From Cinnamomum chago (lineage: Eukaryota > Streptophyta > Magnoliopsida > Laurales > Lauraceae), in assembly GCA_038049695.1 (NCBI GenBank), contig CP142451.1, positions 64,976,001 through 65,040,000 of the forward strand: a stretch of DNA of 64,000 bases. The letters run 5' to 3'. Positions 38,008 to 49,904 of the stretch are shown piece after piece; the first letter of the stretch is position 1; every line of letters begins with the position of its first letter. The translations under genes and the position numbers were made by a program. The notes under the pieces were generated by a model that ran no database searches, had not been told where the DNA came from, and saw only the letters and a list, made by a program, of their open reading frames with translations.

Positions 38008-40389
38008 CAACTTACTCATCATAGAAATTACACACTAAGTCTTCAGCTCCCCCTAAGCTGGACAAGTCTTGAAATCTTCTTGGATGCTCCTTCTCTTAGC
38101 TTGGGCTCTTGGGCTCTTTTCTTCAATCTTCTTGATGCTTGGAGCTTGATCATTCTTCAAGCTTTCTCTTCTCATCTTCCTCTCTTTAGCCAAGCATCTT
38201 CTATAGCTCCAAGCTTTCTTTCTTCTATTTGCTCTCCCCCTTTGACCATGCCTCTTTCTTCCTTTGGCAAGGTATGTATTCTCTCCCCTTGTAGAAGATC
38301 ATACACAACTCTCCCCTTTGGAAGCTTGGACTTTTCTCTTCACCCTTTTGAGAACATGCATAATTTCTCCCCCTTTGCCATTAAATTGCAAAGGTACCTA
38401 CACACATGAAACAAGGAAAATACCTTTAGTAGCACCTGTTAACAAATGAAATCGAAAATGAAATACATAACAGGCTATCATGTAAGGTAGTAGTCTCTAA
38501 GGGCTCAAAGGCATTCCAATGGTCAATTTGATCACAACTAATACTTCCTATGAAGGTTTACACTCCCCCTCAATCCATTCTCTTCTTTTGTCAAACTTTT
38601 GACAAAGATTTAACTATTAGGTGCAAGAAGAAGATGGTTTAACCAAGTGAGGGTTAACTTCAAGGAAAGGATTAGATTCATTTAACTATTGAGCACAGTA
38701 TGATCAATTTACCAAAAGAGAGCTAGGACAAAAGAGAGAAGCAATCATGGATATCAATTGAAACAAACATATCAATTGAGATTAAAGGATATGACTATTA
38801 ACATAATCACTCTAAAATGGATTCAAGAATGTTACTTATTAGGAAAAATCCAAATTAGAGCTATCCATGATATGGGGTTTACTCAAACATAGCATCAATC
38901 AATATTACTTATGAAAATCATATGCTATGTAAGTTTTGAACTCATTTCATTCAATCAATAAATATGTCTATTAAAGTGCAAGAAAGAGTGAAATGAAATT
39001 CAATCATGAAGCCAACCTCAAAAAATAACCAACCAATATTATTAACACATAAACATGGTGGTCATGAGATTTACCTATGAGAGCAAAAAGAGGTGGCAAG
39101 CATGAGCATTATGATGCTAATGGTGTGTGACGTGGAACAATTATATAACTATGAAGATTAGTCCAAAGCACACAAGGTCTATCACATACACAAGATAAGA
39201 TATCAATTGGATATGAAATCAATGGAACATTATACCAAATGAAACCAATTGAGTATGATAACATGAGTAAAAGCAAGGATGTGATACACTTCCATCAAGC
39301 ATCATAAATGCATATTCATCACTTTTAATGATATTCCTAAAGAGCATAGTGATGAACAAGGCAAATTGCAATGCAAAAGGATAAAGCTTTGTAATGCATG
39401 CAATTTCCAAAGTGTCTAGATCATATGAATTCAACACTAAGAAATCCATCAAACAAGAGATATAACTATGAAATACAAGTAATGGATTTCAAAAAGGTTC
39501 ATATGATCAAGAACACTAATATGAGGTTGAAACATGTATAAGGATGATATCAAGAGAATACACATGAATCAACATCATAACCATCCACAAAGAAAAGACT
39601 ATTAGGCATAGAGGATGGATTTGGGTTCTAGTATGGTTTTTACAAATACTACCAATATCACAACCATACATGGAACCAATTGTCATTTGCATATGAAAAA
39701 GAATGTAAACACATAAGCTAAGGATGCAAACAACATACATTTCCATTTCTAAAGATAATGAAACCAAAAGAAAAGGAAATGAGAACATGGAACATGCTTA
39801 GAAGAATATAACTAATGAGGTTAAAGAGCATTTCCATTCAACCAATCTTCAAATCATTTTGATAAACAAAATCCAACAATGAGCATAAAAAGAATGAATT
39901 TGAAGATCAATTTTCAACATTGTATTTTAAAAGATATAACTTAAATGAAACACATACAAGTTGATTTTTCAAAACAATGTTCTCCATATAAAAGTATACC
40001 TTATAAATCCATGGAAAAACTTGAATTGATTCAAATCATTTGATTTACAAAAAGGATCTAACTAAGACATCCATCAAATGATCTAACAACAATTGATCAT
40101 GACAAATTAGCTATGAAAGCTTTTAACATCACAATCAATTAATCATGTAGAAATGCAATGCAAAACATATGAGTGCAACAAGCAAATCAAACATGATGAG
40201 ATTATAATCAAAAGATTTTGAAAACCATGAAGTGTAACTTAGAATGGTGTATGAAAACAAAATCAATTGATCATAAATAAGCAATGCATCTTAAGAAATG
40301 TAACTAAGAAAGAACAAAAATGCAAATGCAACATGACCAACAAAAGGATTTGACTATAAAGAATAGGTTGGTCAAGGAGGTTCAAGGCC
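38008..40389 (-). other. TR-GAG internal region without a gene
   Basis: A/T-rich sequence between the LTR and the gag-like frame. It has no recognisable protein domain on either strand. A CT-rich part (38,040-38,400) borders the polypurine tract. Confidence 0.6.
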
Positions 40390-41958
40390 TTAAGGTTTGA
40401 CTAAGTAGATAACTTTTGGAATCCACCTAAGGTCTTGGGAGGGTTGAACTTTGAGGTCTATTTTGGACTTCTCACCAACTATAGGAGATTTAACTTGATA
40501 AATTTTCAATTTAAACTTATCACCATGATATTTAGATTTGACTAAATTTAGCTTAGAATGGTGATTTGTCTTTTGGAGTTGGTGAGTTTGTTTCTTAGGG
40601 GATTGTTTCTCTTTTCTTTTCTTCTTATTTTCTCCCTTTACTTGACTTTTGAATTTTAGATTTAACTTAGTAACTTTCTTCAAAAGTTCTTTCATGGGTT
40701 GATATAAGGGAGATAGATTGAGAAGCTTTTTGTTCTTAGATTCTTTCAAGCTTGGTTTAACTTGTTTAAGCTTTTTAGAATCTATCTTAGGAGACTCCAT
40801 TTTAATTGGTTTCACTTGTTTAAGCTTTATGGAGTCTTCCTTGGCTTTTAGTGTCTTACCCTTCAAGTTTGATTTTACTTTCTTTGGTTCAAAGATGGGA
40901 TTAGACACATGGCTTCTCTTTCTTAGCTTGCACTCAAATGTAAAGTGTCCTTCAATGCCACAATAATTACATTTAGACTTGGGCAAAGAAGTGTGAGTGC
41001 TAGAGAATGAGGACTCACCTTTCACAAAAGTGTTGGTGAATTTAGGGTCATATGACATATTCCTATCAAATCCAAGACCCGTCCTATCTCCATGAGATTT
41101 ACCCAATTTGAATAATTTTTCAAGTCTATCTTCACTTTGGGTAAACTTGCACTCATACTTTTGTTTATAGGTTTCAAGTTGAGTGACTTTGGTTATAAGG
41201 ATTGAATTTTCATGTTTGACTTTTGAAAGTTCATTTTCAAGTTCCTTATATTTGATTAGCTCTTCATTGGCAAGTTGTAATTTATGTTTAAGGTCATTAA
41301 CAACATTAGTTCCAAGCTCTTGAGTTTTTAACTTACTTTTGATCAACTTGGCTTCTAAGTTGTTAAAGTCTTTATCTTGTCTTTTAATTGTATCTCTTAG
41401 GTTTAAATTTTCATTTTTAAACTCATCACAATTTATCTTAATCTCATTTAATTCATCTTGAGCATTTGATAAATTTTCCTTAGAGATAGTCAATTTAGAT
41501 TCAAGATTGTTAGAGTCTTTATCTTGCCTTTTTATTTGATCTCTTAGAATTAAATTTTCCTTATTGACATTATCATAATCCATCTTTAATTCTCTTAGTT
41601 CATCTTGAATGTTAGATAGATTATTTAAAGAGATCATGAACTTAGATTCTACACAATTTATAAATTCATCTTTTTCTCTAAGTTCATTTTTAGAAGAGTC
41701 TAATTCTTGGTTTAGTCTTTTAGATTCTTCTCTTAACTTTTTGTTTCTCTTTTCAGTCTTTAAGGATAATTCATATAATTCCTCAAAGGCTTGTTGAAGA
41801 TCTTCTTCATTTTCTTTAATTTCTTCTTCTTTTAATTCAATTTGAGATTCTTTTAATTGAATGATGGAATCTCCAATAGAAGGAAGAATGAGGGGTCTAG
41901 AAGAATCTACAAGATCTTGCATAGTGGAGTCCATTCTAATGATTTTCATAGGAAGCAC
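40390..41958 (-). CDS. Gag-like coiled-coil protein with one CCHC knuckle
   Basis: This open frame of 522 codons is the only long one in the element. Residues of about 30-285 are strongly charged, with heptad-like repeats rich in Leu, Glu, Lys and Asn (a long coiled coil). They include two diverged copies of a unit near ENLILRDQIKRQDKDSNNLE and ENLNLRDTIKRQDKDFNNLE. A CCHC knuckle CNYCGIEGHFTFEC (C-x2-C-x4-H-x4-C) follows at about residue 335, then a lysine-rich tail. It resembles the C-terminal half of gag in some plant Copia elements, but the usual N-terminal gag domain was not seen. The likely role is RNA binding and particle assembly. Function is inferred from the family only. Confidence 0.75.
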   Translation of the reverse strand: MLPMKIIRMDSTMQDLVDSSRPLILPSIGDSIIQLKESQIELKEEEIKENEEDLQQAFEELYELSLKTEKRNKKLREESKRLNQELDSSKNELREKDEFINCVESKFMISLNNLSNIQDELRELKMDYDNVNKENLILRDQIKRQDKDSNNLESKLTISKENLSNAQDELNEIKINCDEFKNENLNLRDTIKRQDKDFNNLEAKLIKSKLKTQELGTNVVNDLKHKLQLANEELIKYKELENELSKVKHENSILITKVTQLETYKQKYECKFTQSEDRLEKLFKLGKSHGDRTGLGFDRNMSYDPKFTNTFVKGESSFSSTHTSLPKSKCNYCGIEGHFTFECKLRKRSHVSNPIFEPKKVKSNLKGKTLKAKEDSIKLKQVKPIKMESPKIDSKKLKQVKPSLKESKNKKLLNLSPLYQPMKELLKKVTKLNLKFKSQVKGENKKKRKEKQSPKKQTHQLQKTNHHSKLNLVKSKYHGDKFKLKIYQVKSPIVGEKSKIDLKVQPSQDLRWIPKVIYLVKP

Positions 41959-42051
41959 AACACTAGGGTTTAAACTCTAGGTTTTTACACCTAATCAAGA
42001 GTTCCAAACACTTGATCCTAAGGGATTAGAGCACTTGGCTCTGATACCAAT

Positions 42052-43971
42052 TGAAAGTCCACGAGGATCCTAACCCTAGAGGGGGGGGGGGGGTGAATAG
42101 GGTGAGCTACAACTATGACTAATTATGACCAATTTTAACTTCTTAGCATAAACTAGTCACATGTGATGATTAACAAACAAAATGCGGAAGCTAATACAAA
42201 TACAATCACCACATAGCATGCACCACAACACCAATGTTTATAGTGGTTCGGCCTCAATGCCTACATCCACTACCGGCTTGTGAAACCAATCACCCCACCG
42301 GATTTCCACTATGTATGCTTTTTCAAAGGCTAAGCAATAACCTATACAATGTTGTTTTTCTAGGCTCAACAACAACCTTACAATGTGCTTTTCTAGGCTA
42401 AGCAATAACCTTTACAAAATGCTTTTCTTAGGCTAAGCAATAACCTTACAAGATGCTTTTCTTAGGCTAAGCAATAACCTTTACAAATCAATAATTCTCT
42501 ACGGAAGTGTTTACTCAACACTCTAAGAGATTACAATTTAAGCCCAAGTAAATTGCCTCTAAATAGGCGGATATGAAAGTGAATAACAAACTCACACAAA
42601 CACTCTATGAATGCAAAGATGTATACTTATGAGGTGTGTGTGTGATGACTTCAGTCAAGTTTAAAATGAAGGCTCATTCATATGTATGCTCAAAGCAATT
42701 CAAAGTTTAAGACATATAAAAGATTTGAATGAAGTCTAATGCAAATCACATGTATGTTTTAATAACTTGTTTATGATATGAAAATCAAGAATCACAAGTT
42801 GTATGTAAAAGACTAACTTAGAACATGTGATGCATGTGCAATGTTGTTTTAAAAAACAAATAGATTTTACTAATGTTTAAATGAATGAAAACAACAAGCA
42901 AGTTTCAACCAAGACAAAGAATCATGCATGTAAAGAAAATCAAAGATTTAACCTAGGCATGATTAAGAAGGTTTGTTTAAAAAAACAACTTGGATTGAAA
43001 CAAAGTAAAGAATCCAATCTTAATTACATCAAAGATTAAGAGAAGAATGGATTCATCACTTCATAGTTATCATGTACAAAAACATTTACCAATTACTTAA
43101 ACAAGACATGAAAACTATGATTAACAAAAGGTAAAGCTTACTTGGTGGTTTAACTCATTAATCCAAGCTTTAGCTCTCCTAATGACCTCCTAGCCTTTCC
43201 AACTTCTTCCCCTTTGTTTGGCTCCAAAATGCTCTCAAAGGCTCATTTGTTCAACATTTGAGAAGATGGAAATGAATGGACTTTATAGGCAAAAAACAGT
43301 CCAACGGCTAGTTGTCTCGGTCGACCTAGAGGTGTCGGTCGACCGGGACAACACAACGGTCATATTTCTGACCGTTGGAAAATTTCTGCACAGAAACTTT
43401 CCACTTGCCCGACAGTGTTCCCGGTCGACCGGGACACAGGTCTCGGTCGACCGGCGACACTGCCGAGACACCCCATTTTGCAAAAATTCAATTTTTGCCT
43501 ATTTGAAGGTATATAAATGGGGGACCTTTTGGGCCATTAAATCAAGCTTAAATACATGTTTTAGAGATTCTAAAGGTTATTAAAACATGATTATAAGAAG
43601 CCTAAACAAATTTGAAAACTTTACAACCATAGGCTAGCTTGATTTGAGAAAAACTCTTTTCAAATGAAATTGCATACAAAACTGATTCTAAAGGTGCTGA
43701 AAGTATGCAAACCTCAAACCTAAATACCTAACATGATTTTCCAAATGTAGTGCACAAGGAAATAGGTTTTCAAAAAGAGTTTGGGTTTCAAAACCAATGC
43801 ATCCAACTTTAAAACCAAAACATGCATAAAGTAAAGACTTTTCCAAATCTTAAAAGCTATGCATGTATAAAACTAGATTTCAAGGTTTTCTAAAACAATG
43901 CTAGTGTGTGAATCCAAATGATGCTAAAGTGCAAATGCATCCATCAAATTGCAAAAACAAAAGACCTAACA
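42052..43971 (-). repeat. TR-GAG element 5' LTR
   Basis: Second LTR, with the primer site beside its inner end. Palindrome quartet at 43,318, 43,336, 43,422 and 43,444 (spacings 18, 86 and 22 bases). Confidence 0.93.
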
Positions 43972-44898
43972 TGCCTAAGTCCATAGTATCCGATCGAGAC
44001 CCTAAGTTTGTCTCTCGGTTTTGGTCTTCTTTTCAGTCATCTATGGGTACTCAATTGACATTCAGTACAGCTTATCACCCTCAGACAGATGGACAATCTG
44101 AGCGTACCATTCAGACTTTGGAAGATCTCCTCAGAGCATGTGTTTTGGATTTCAAGGAGAGTTGGGATGAAAGCTTGCCTCTATGTGAGTTTACCTACAA
44201 TAACAGCTATCATTCAAGTATTGGAATGGCACCATTTGAGGCACTATATGGGCGGAGATGCAGGACCCCAGCATGTTGGGAGGAAGTTGGAGTTCGTAGT
44301 TTTCATGGTCCCTCAGAGATTGCTGATTCCAGTGAGAAAGTTCGGATTGTTCAGATGAGAATGAAGGAGTCTCGAGATCGTCAGAAGAGCTATGCAGATA
44401 AGAGGCGGAGACCTTTAGAATTCCAGGTGGGGGATAAGGTGTTTCTGAGGGTGTCACCGATGAGAGGAGTTGTCAGATTTGGACAGAAAGGGAAGCTTGC
44501 TAAGAGGTTTGTGGGACCGTTTGAGATCAAGAGCAGGATTGGAGACGTGGCCTATCGTTTGGTGCTACCGTCTGAGCTAGCCGGTGTGCACAACGTTTTT
44601 CATGTCTCAATGCTTAGGAAGTATATTCCAGATCCTACTCACGTGTTGCAGCACGAGCCACTTCAGTTACAAGCAGATGCAACCTATGTGGAGCGTCCGG
44701 CGCAGATCATCGACACCAAGGAAGTCGTGTTGCGTACCAAGACCATCCAGTGGGACAAGGTACAATGGGAGCATCACACTCCGGAGGAAGCTACATGGGA
44801 GCTCAAAGACCAGATGCAGAAGGAGTATCCTTATCTTTTTTCCGATGAGGTATGTTTAGGCATTTGGGGGACCAAATGTTCTTTTTAGAGGTGATAGA

Positions 44899-47800
44899 TG
44901 TAAGGTCCGCGACCTTACTGGGTCAATTGGGCCCAATAGTAGGCCCGTTGACCAATTTATTTATTATTATAATTATTTGTATTTTAGATATTTAAGTGGG
45001 TTTAGTCTTTGAGTGAGTTTCTTTTAGTGTTCGGATAGTGTCTGCGAAGTTTCGTTCGATTCCGAGTTCGTTTGATCCTAGCAGGGGGGTAGTTTGCAAA
45101 TTAGGGGAAAATTGAGTGTTTTTCCGGAAAATTTCCATCACCGTGATTTTGGGTTCGTTGGAAAGATCTCATCACACTGATCATTTTTGTCTTCTGGGTC
45201 GTCTCGATCCGACGATCAGAAACCCTTCAAAAAAGTCCATTCTATCACCGGACCCACTTAAAGGGCAAATTGGTCTTTTTCCTCCCTCTCTTCTTCTTAA
45301 ACAGGGATTAGCCCTAATCTTATTATCACTTCTGCAACGAGAGTTACAGCAGCCCTCATTCTCACTCTTCATCTTCTCAAGCCCAGATCTCCCTCCGGAA
45401 GAGATTATCTCCGCGATCCGGACCGCACATCTTCTTCCTTTCGATCTCCTCTCTCCATTGATACTAGTGGGTAAGCCTTTTCGATCATCAACTTTTCTAT
45501 TCGTTTTATCTTTTGTTTAGAATAGGTTGGATCATGATTTTTTTCTTTCTTTTCTTCTCCGTTGCGTCCTAGATTGCGTTTGGGCGGATTAGATTGTGGG
45601 TTTGCGAAAGAAAGCTTCTCCTCAAGTTTTTCCAATTTTTATAATCTTCTTGGTTGAGGCAAATAGATATGCAATTATCTTTAATCATGTCTGTATTGTC
45701 TTCTTTTGATTGCAATGATACTCTTGTTAGATTACCCAAATTCCAGCTTATTGTGGGTATTTTATTGGGATTGACATGTTAGGTTAATTTGTGGTTTGGA
45801 TTGGATTAATGTTTTAATTGTAGCTTTGGAAGTTTTTAATTTAATAGAATGGATGGAAAGAATGATTAAAATGATTGGGGAGTGTGGAGGCTCGTTTTAT
45901 ACAGGAAAAAGGAAGAAGAAAAACCCATTTTCGGGCTCTGTTACAGTGCCGATCGATCGGGCCTTCAGTCCGATCGATCGGACTGAAACTGCTCTCAGTT
46001 AGCTGAGACGAATCTCAGACCGATCGATCGGACCTATTGTCCGATCGATCGGAGGGCAAATATTTATAGATTGTGACAGCTTTGAAAAAAAGAGACGTTG
46101 ACTGATGAATGTCAGTTGCCACACTTGCGCATAGGATGAGGTGAATAAAAAATAAATAAAAGAATGGGAACATTAATGGTGATGACATCATCACATAAGA
46201 TGAGTAAAAATAAAATAAAATAAAAAGAGTACAGAACCGTTGAATGTACTAACATGTATATGAGTGATGTTGGTTATCAATCCGACGAGTCGGACACACG
46301 GTTCATCCGTCGCGCTTTTATATATATATATATATATATATATAAATGGGTAAATTTGTACGGGCCATAACTTCTGAACCATACGTCGGAATTTCGCGAG
46401 CCATATACCGTTGGAAAGCTCTTTGAGTGTAGAATCCAATGATACATGTCTCGTGATTATTGAAGATCAGGTAGGGAAGTAGTTAAGGAGATTAATTATT
46501 AGACCACTTTCTTATTAGTAACGAGATTGTTAGCCTAGGTGTGGGCCTTAGACATTGGAAACCATAAAACCACTCTCACGTGACCATTAATGGGGTTTTG
46601 AAATCGTAGCACGTGGCTTGGTGTGCTTCGATGGGTTGTCTAGGTATTCGTGTATTGTGTATGGTTAACCGAATGCGTATGGAATTGAATCAATCGATGC
46701 TCAACATGATTGTACACCAAGGGAATTCTTTATAAGCATTGATTATTCGAATTCCCCACGCACTCCGTTAAAACACATATGGTACATGGATGACAACACT
46801 TGCCTAGGTTTGGATTGTAATTCCTCCTTGACTTATTTAATCGTATCCGTTGAATTTGTCTCCTTGTACACTCTCTTGGCATAAAACACCTAATTAATTA
46901 TGAAACATAATCTCTTGTAGAATTAGGACTTGGACCTGACTTAGAGTGTACCTTAGGACCCGTGTTATATAATTGATGAACATGACTGGCTAGACTGAAG
47001 GGATTACCATGTGATTGGTTTTGTCTTGTATTGATTGAGTGAGATAATCCCTACGATCATGTCTTGTATATTGAGCTAGCCAGACTTGCTTGTCTTCGTC
47101 TATTCTTGTGTCAACACCACATTATTATTATTATTATTATTATTTGCATAGCATGGCCAGCTGCAGTTTGAGGTTTATTGATGGGCCGGTTACTCGGACA
47201 TCGGGGTGGGCAGTCGGCTTTGGACGGCGTCCATGGCGTTGAATAGTTGGGAGCGGGCTGGGACCGTGCTACTATTCCCGGGACTGGGAGCTGGGATCCC
47301 TCTGGAGCCGGACTTTGGTATCAGTAGTCCGGATAGGATTGTTACTGGTACCCCGTGAGGTGGCTTGGACATCCACGGAGTCTCCCTCTTGTGCATTGCA
47401 TTATATTGGTAGTGGTGATTGTTAGTATTGCTAGGATTTCTATTTATGATTCAGATGATTATTTACTCATGCTTTATGCCTAGATTCGATTCCTTGTATT
47501 CTCTTGATTACTATACCTGTCATTACTCTTATACTTGATGCATGTCATGATTATATATATATTACTTATCTATTGCTCAACATGTCGTTGACCATATTCC
47601 TTTGGTGTGCAGACTCCTCAGGTGAGTACTACTACGAGGAGCAATCAGGTGAGGAGATCCCAGAGGATCTCCAACCGGTTGAGGAGGAACGAGAGTGACG
47701 TGCAGATGACGTAGAGTAGCGTCATCATTCCTGGCACGAGAGAGATTCATGGGACCTCATTAGATTCTTTATTCTTATTTATCTCTCGTTGAATCTTTCA

Positions 47801-48118
47801 TATCATTGACTTCTTAATTATTTTAAATGGCCTTGAGTATTGGGATGGCCATTGTAATAAATTAACTTCATTATTTTAATTTTATTTTATTAATTGTTCA
47901 ACTTTAATTTATATTGAGATTCATTATTCATTGTTGATATCCAAATATGCCTAGAATTGTATGAGTTCCGCATATTATTATTATATTTGAGGCTTGAAAT
48001 ATTATATCCTCACAGCGGACTTACGATCCTTGGGCCTAAAGGGCAAAAATTTTAATTAGCCCTAAATTTCACTCCCCGGATCCGGTTTATTCTCTAATCG
48101 GGTTCGGGGGACGTGACA
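44899..48118 (+). repeat. Gypsy-2 3' LTR
   Basis: Second copy of the 30,652-33,873 repeat. The terminal hairpin GTAAGGTC-CGC-GACCTTAC is at 44,900-44,918. Its palindrome quartet is at 45,949, 45,970, 46,020 and 46,041, and all four sites are perfect CCGATCGATCGG. Confidence 0.95.
45949..46052 (+). repeat. Palindrome quartet in the Gypsy-2 3' LTR
   Basis: Four perfect CCGATCGATCGG sites have spacings of 21, 50 and 21 bases, identical to the 5' LTR. Confidence 0.9.
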
Positions 48119-48484
48119 TTAACCATCTGATATTCAGATTGTATTGTTATACTTGTTAAGTAGATGCTTGATTGCTTGATTTAGGTTTTGACTATCCATT
48201 CACAAGTCATTTATAGCTAAAAACTGGTCAATTGAAATTAACCGGTCCACTACTATTGGAGAAAGATCTATCAACTAAAATCCAGATGACCCATATGCAT
48301 TTGTTCCACAGATGAAGATTTCTGATGTCTGCCACTAGGGGATGCATATTTCCTTTGTGATAGTCTTTGCAAAACTATTTTAGATCATTCATAATTTAAT
48401 ATCAGTCATTATAAAAGAAAACAAGAAAAGTCAAGAGTATGATGTTCATAAATACGAAAGAAAATTACTTATGCTCTCTTCGAT

Positions 48485-48490
<6 letters not shown>

Positions 48491-48515
<25 letters not shown>
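48491..48515. repeat. CT microsatellite at the CRK exon acceptor
   Basis: A run of CT dinucleotides ends directly in the CCAG acceptor of CRK exon D, serving as its polypyrimidine tract. Confidence 0.85.
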
Positions 48516-48978
48516 CAGGGTAAGTTTTCAGATGGTCAAGAAATTGCAGTGAAGAGGCTTTTCAGGAGGTCTAGGCAAGGTTTAGACGAATTCATGAATG
48601 AGGTTATATTATTAGCAAAACTTCAACATCAAAACCTTGTTAGGCTCTTGGGTTGTTGCTTAGAAGAGGAAGAGCAGATACTCATCTTCAAATATGTTCC
48701 AAATGAAAGCCTTGAGAAGTTTCTAATTAGTATGTTCCACATCTTTCTCTATATGTGATTTCTATTAATACATCATACATGCCTTTTGTTTCGTAGGAGG
48801 CATGAAAAGGAGGATTTCTCCCCTTTTCCATGTAGGGGAAAATGATGGTCCATAGCCTTACATCAGTAGGAAGTGATAGGACTTTAGCAGCAGCAATTTG
48901 ATCTTTCGAAAAATGCTTGTAGGAACCATAGACTACCAACTCTGGAGTCTCCAGATTGTTGTACTTGCTATTATCCAT

Positions 48979-49103
48979 TTGCTGGTCTTATTTACATGAT
49001 CAGGTGCCCACTCTTGTCATCATCGGATTTCAGCTACCTTGGAGCAATTCTGTTTGCTGGTCTTATTTACATGATCAGGTGCCCACTCATGTCATCATCG
49101 GAT
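48979..49103. repeat. 75-base tandem duplication
   Basis: TTGCTGGTCTTATTTACATG, followed by ATCAGGTGCCCACTC and a GTCATCATCGGAT tail, occurs twice about 75 bases apart. It lies in the otherwise featureless 48,730-49,900 part of the CACTA element. Confidence 0.85.
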
Positions 49104-49626
49104 CAATGAATAGGAAGATGGGAATCATTTTTTTTCCTTTCTGTTTGCAAGAATATTTTCTATTTACTAGCTAATGATTAATTTTCATACACCACCTCAA
49201 GAGTTGTATTACAGTGGAGTGAACAGTTTGGATTTGCTCTCTTGCAACTAATTTAGTTACCTATTTCTTGTTATAAAGTTTTCTTAAAGAGGTTAATAGG
49301 CAATTCCTTGGTAACTTCATTCATATATGGTGTCTATACTCTGCAATTCAGACTAATATGTGTGCTCAGGTTTGTGTTTGGATTGAGTAATGTAGTGGAA
49401 AAAGTTTGAACAAGAACACAATTCTTGCAATCTAATTTCTCCTGTAAGGTATGGAACCCTAGTTGTGCAATGCTTCCATTTAGATTTCTGTGCGAAGAAC
49501 AAGACAACTGCAACGTGTGGTTGACTTATCCAAATGCACAAACCTTTTTTTTTTTCATTATTTGTATTCAGATACATCATGATCCCAGTAGGCACTTGTC
49601 TTTTAACATCTATTTGGTGAAGGCTA

Positions 49627-49803
49627 CACATTTTTAGTCGTGTCTTTCATCCAGACTTGTATGCGGGCCTTATTAACCTTTTTGCACATTTTTAGTCGTG
49701 TCTTTCATCCAGACTTGTATGCGGGCCTTATTAACCTTTTTGCACATTTTTAGTCGTGTCTTTCATCCAGACTTGTATGCGGGCCTTATTAACCTTTTTG
49801 CAT
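49627..49803. repeat. 58-base tandem repeat, three copies
   Basis: Three near-identical copies of a unit beginning CACATTTTTAGTCGTGTCTT start at 49,627, 49,685 and 49,743. They lie just inside the right subterminal array of the CACTA element. Confidence 0.92.
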
Positions 49804-49904
49804 TTTTTATATTGAATATAATAGGTTTATCTTTTAATACAGGTACATAACAGGTTTAAAGGAAAATTATATTGAAAAATAAATAAATATATTTTTTTAA
49901 ATAA

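Larger units (their letters stand above)
36070..43971 (-). mobile_element. Young non-autonomous LTR element with one gag-like ORF (TR-GAG type)
   Basis: LTRs at 36,070-37,983 (1,914 bp) and 42,052-43,971 (1,920 bp) are almost identical, with about six differences by eye. The perfect duplication TGCCT is at 36,065-36,069 and 43,972-43,976. The Met-type primer site at 42,036-42,049 puts the element on the minus strand. The internal 4.1 kb has one long open frame (40,390-41,958) and no protease, integrase or reverse transcriptase similarity, so it must depend on another element. It is inserted in the integrase of Gypsy-2 and is probably among the youngest insertions here. Confidence 0.93.
34057..44888 (+). 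mobile_element. Gypsy-2 pol body, split by an inserted element
   Basis: The left part (to 36,069) encodes reverse transcriptase ([11 protein letters not shown], then FIDDVLAYS), RNase H ([11 protein letters not shown] and [11 protein letters not shown]), and the zinc-binding and early core part of integrase. The right part (from 43,972) continues the integrase core (YHPQTDGQSERTIQTLEDLL) and ends in a chromodomain-like stretch (VQWEHHTPEEATWELKDQM). Not all the parts of a whole element are present. Confidence 0.93.
30652..48118 (+). mobile_element. Gypsy-2: Ty3/Gypsy chromovirus (Del/Tekay-like) in the CRK intron
   Basis: LTRs of 3,222 and 3,220 bp (30,652-33,873 and 44,899-48,118) both run TGTAAGG...GTGACA. 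The perfect duplication TTAAC is at 30,647-30,651 and 48,119-48,123. A Met-type primer site lies at 33,877-33,889. The body shows reverse transcriptase, RNase H, integrase and a chromodomain-like end. LTR differences are about 1 % by eye, suggesting roughly half a million years. It is broken, not all usual parts are present, and another element sits in its integrase. Large LTRs and the chromodomain-like end suggest the Tekay group. Confidence 0.95.
28905..48729 (+). pseudogene. Captured cysteine-rich receptor-like kinase (CRK) fragment, four exons
   Basis: Exon A (about 28,930-29,186) encodes the end of a DUF26 domain with the C-x8-C-x2-C-like stretch CNGCLESGISDIPVCCNG. One base appears missing after GECLG, shifting the frame. 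Exon B (29,557-29,694) encodes the membrane span (IIIAIVVPVVAGVALAIFIM) and a basic stop-transfer. Exon C (29,892-30,013) holds the glycine loop [10 protein letters not shown]. Exon D (48,519-48,729) holds the lysine motif EIAVKRL and [16 protein letters not shown]. Exons B to D keep GT-AG borders and compatible phases. The catalytic HRD and DFG parts are absent, so no active kinase can be made. The C-D intron is stretched to 18.5 kb by Gypsy-2. Confidence 0.88.

Noticed and set aside
48727-48978. Minus-strand frame after the CRK exon as a gene
   Set aside because: No recognisable domain and no splice context. Probably chance in intron-derived sequence.
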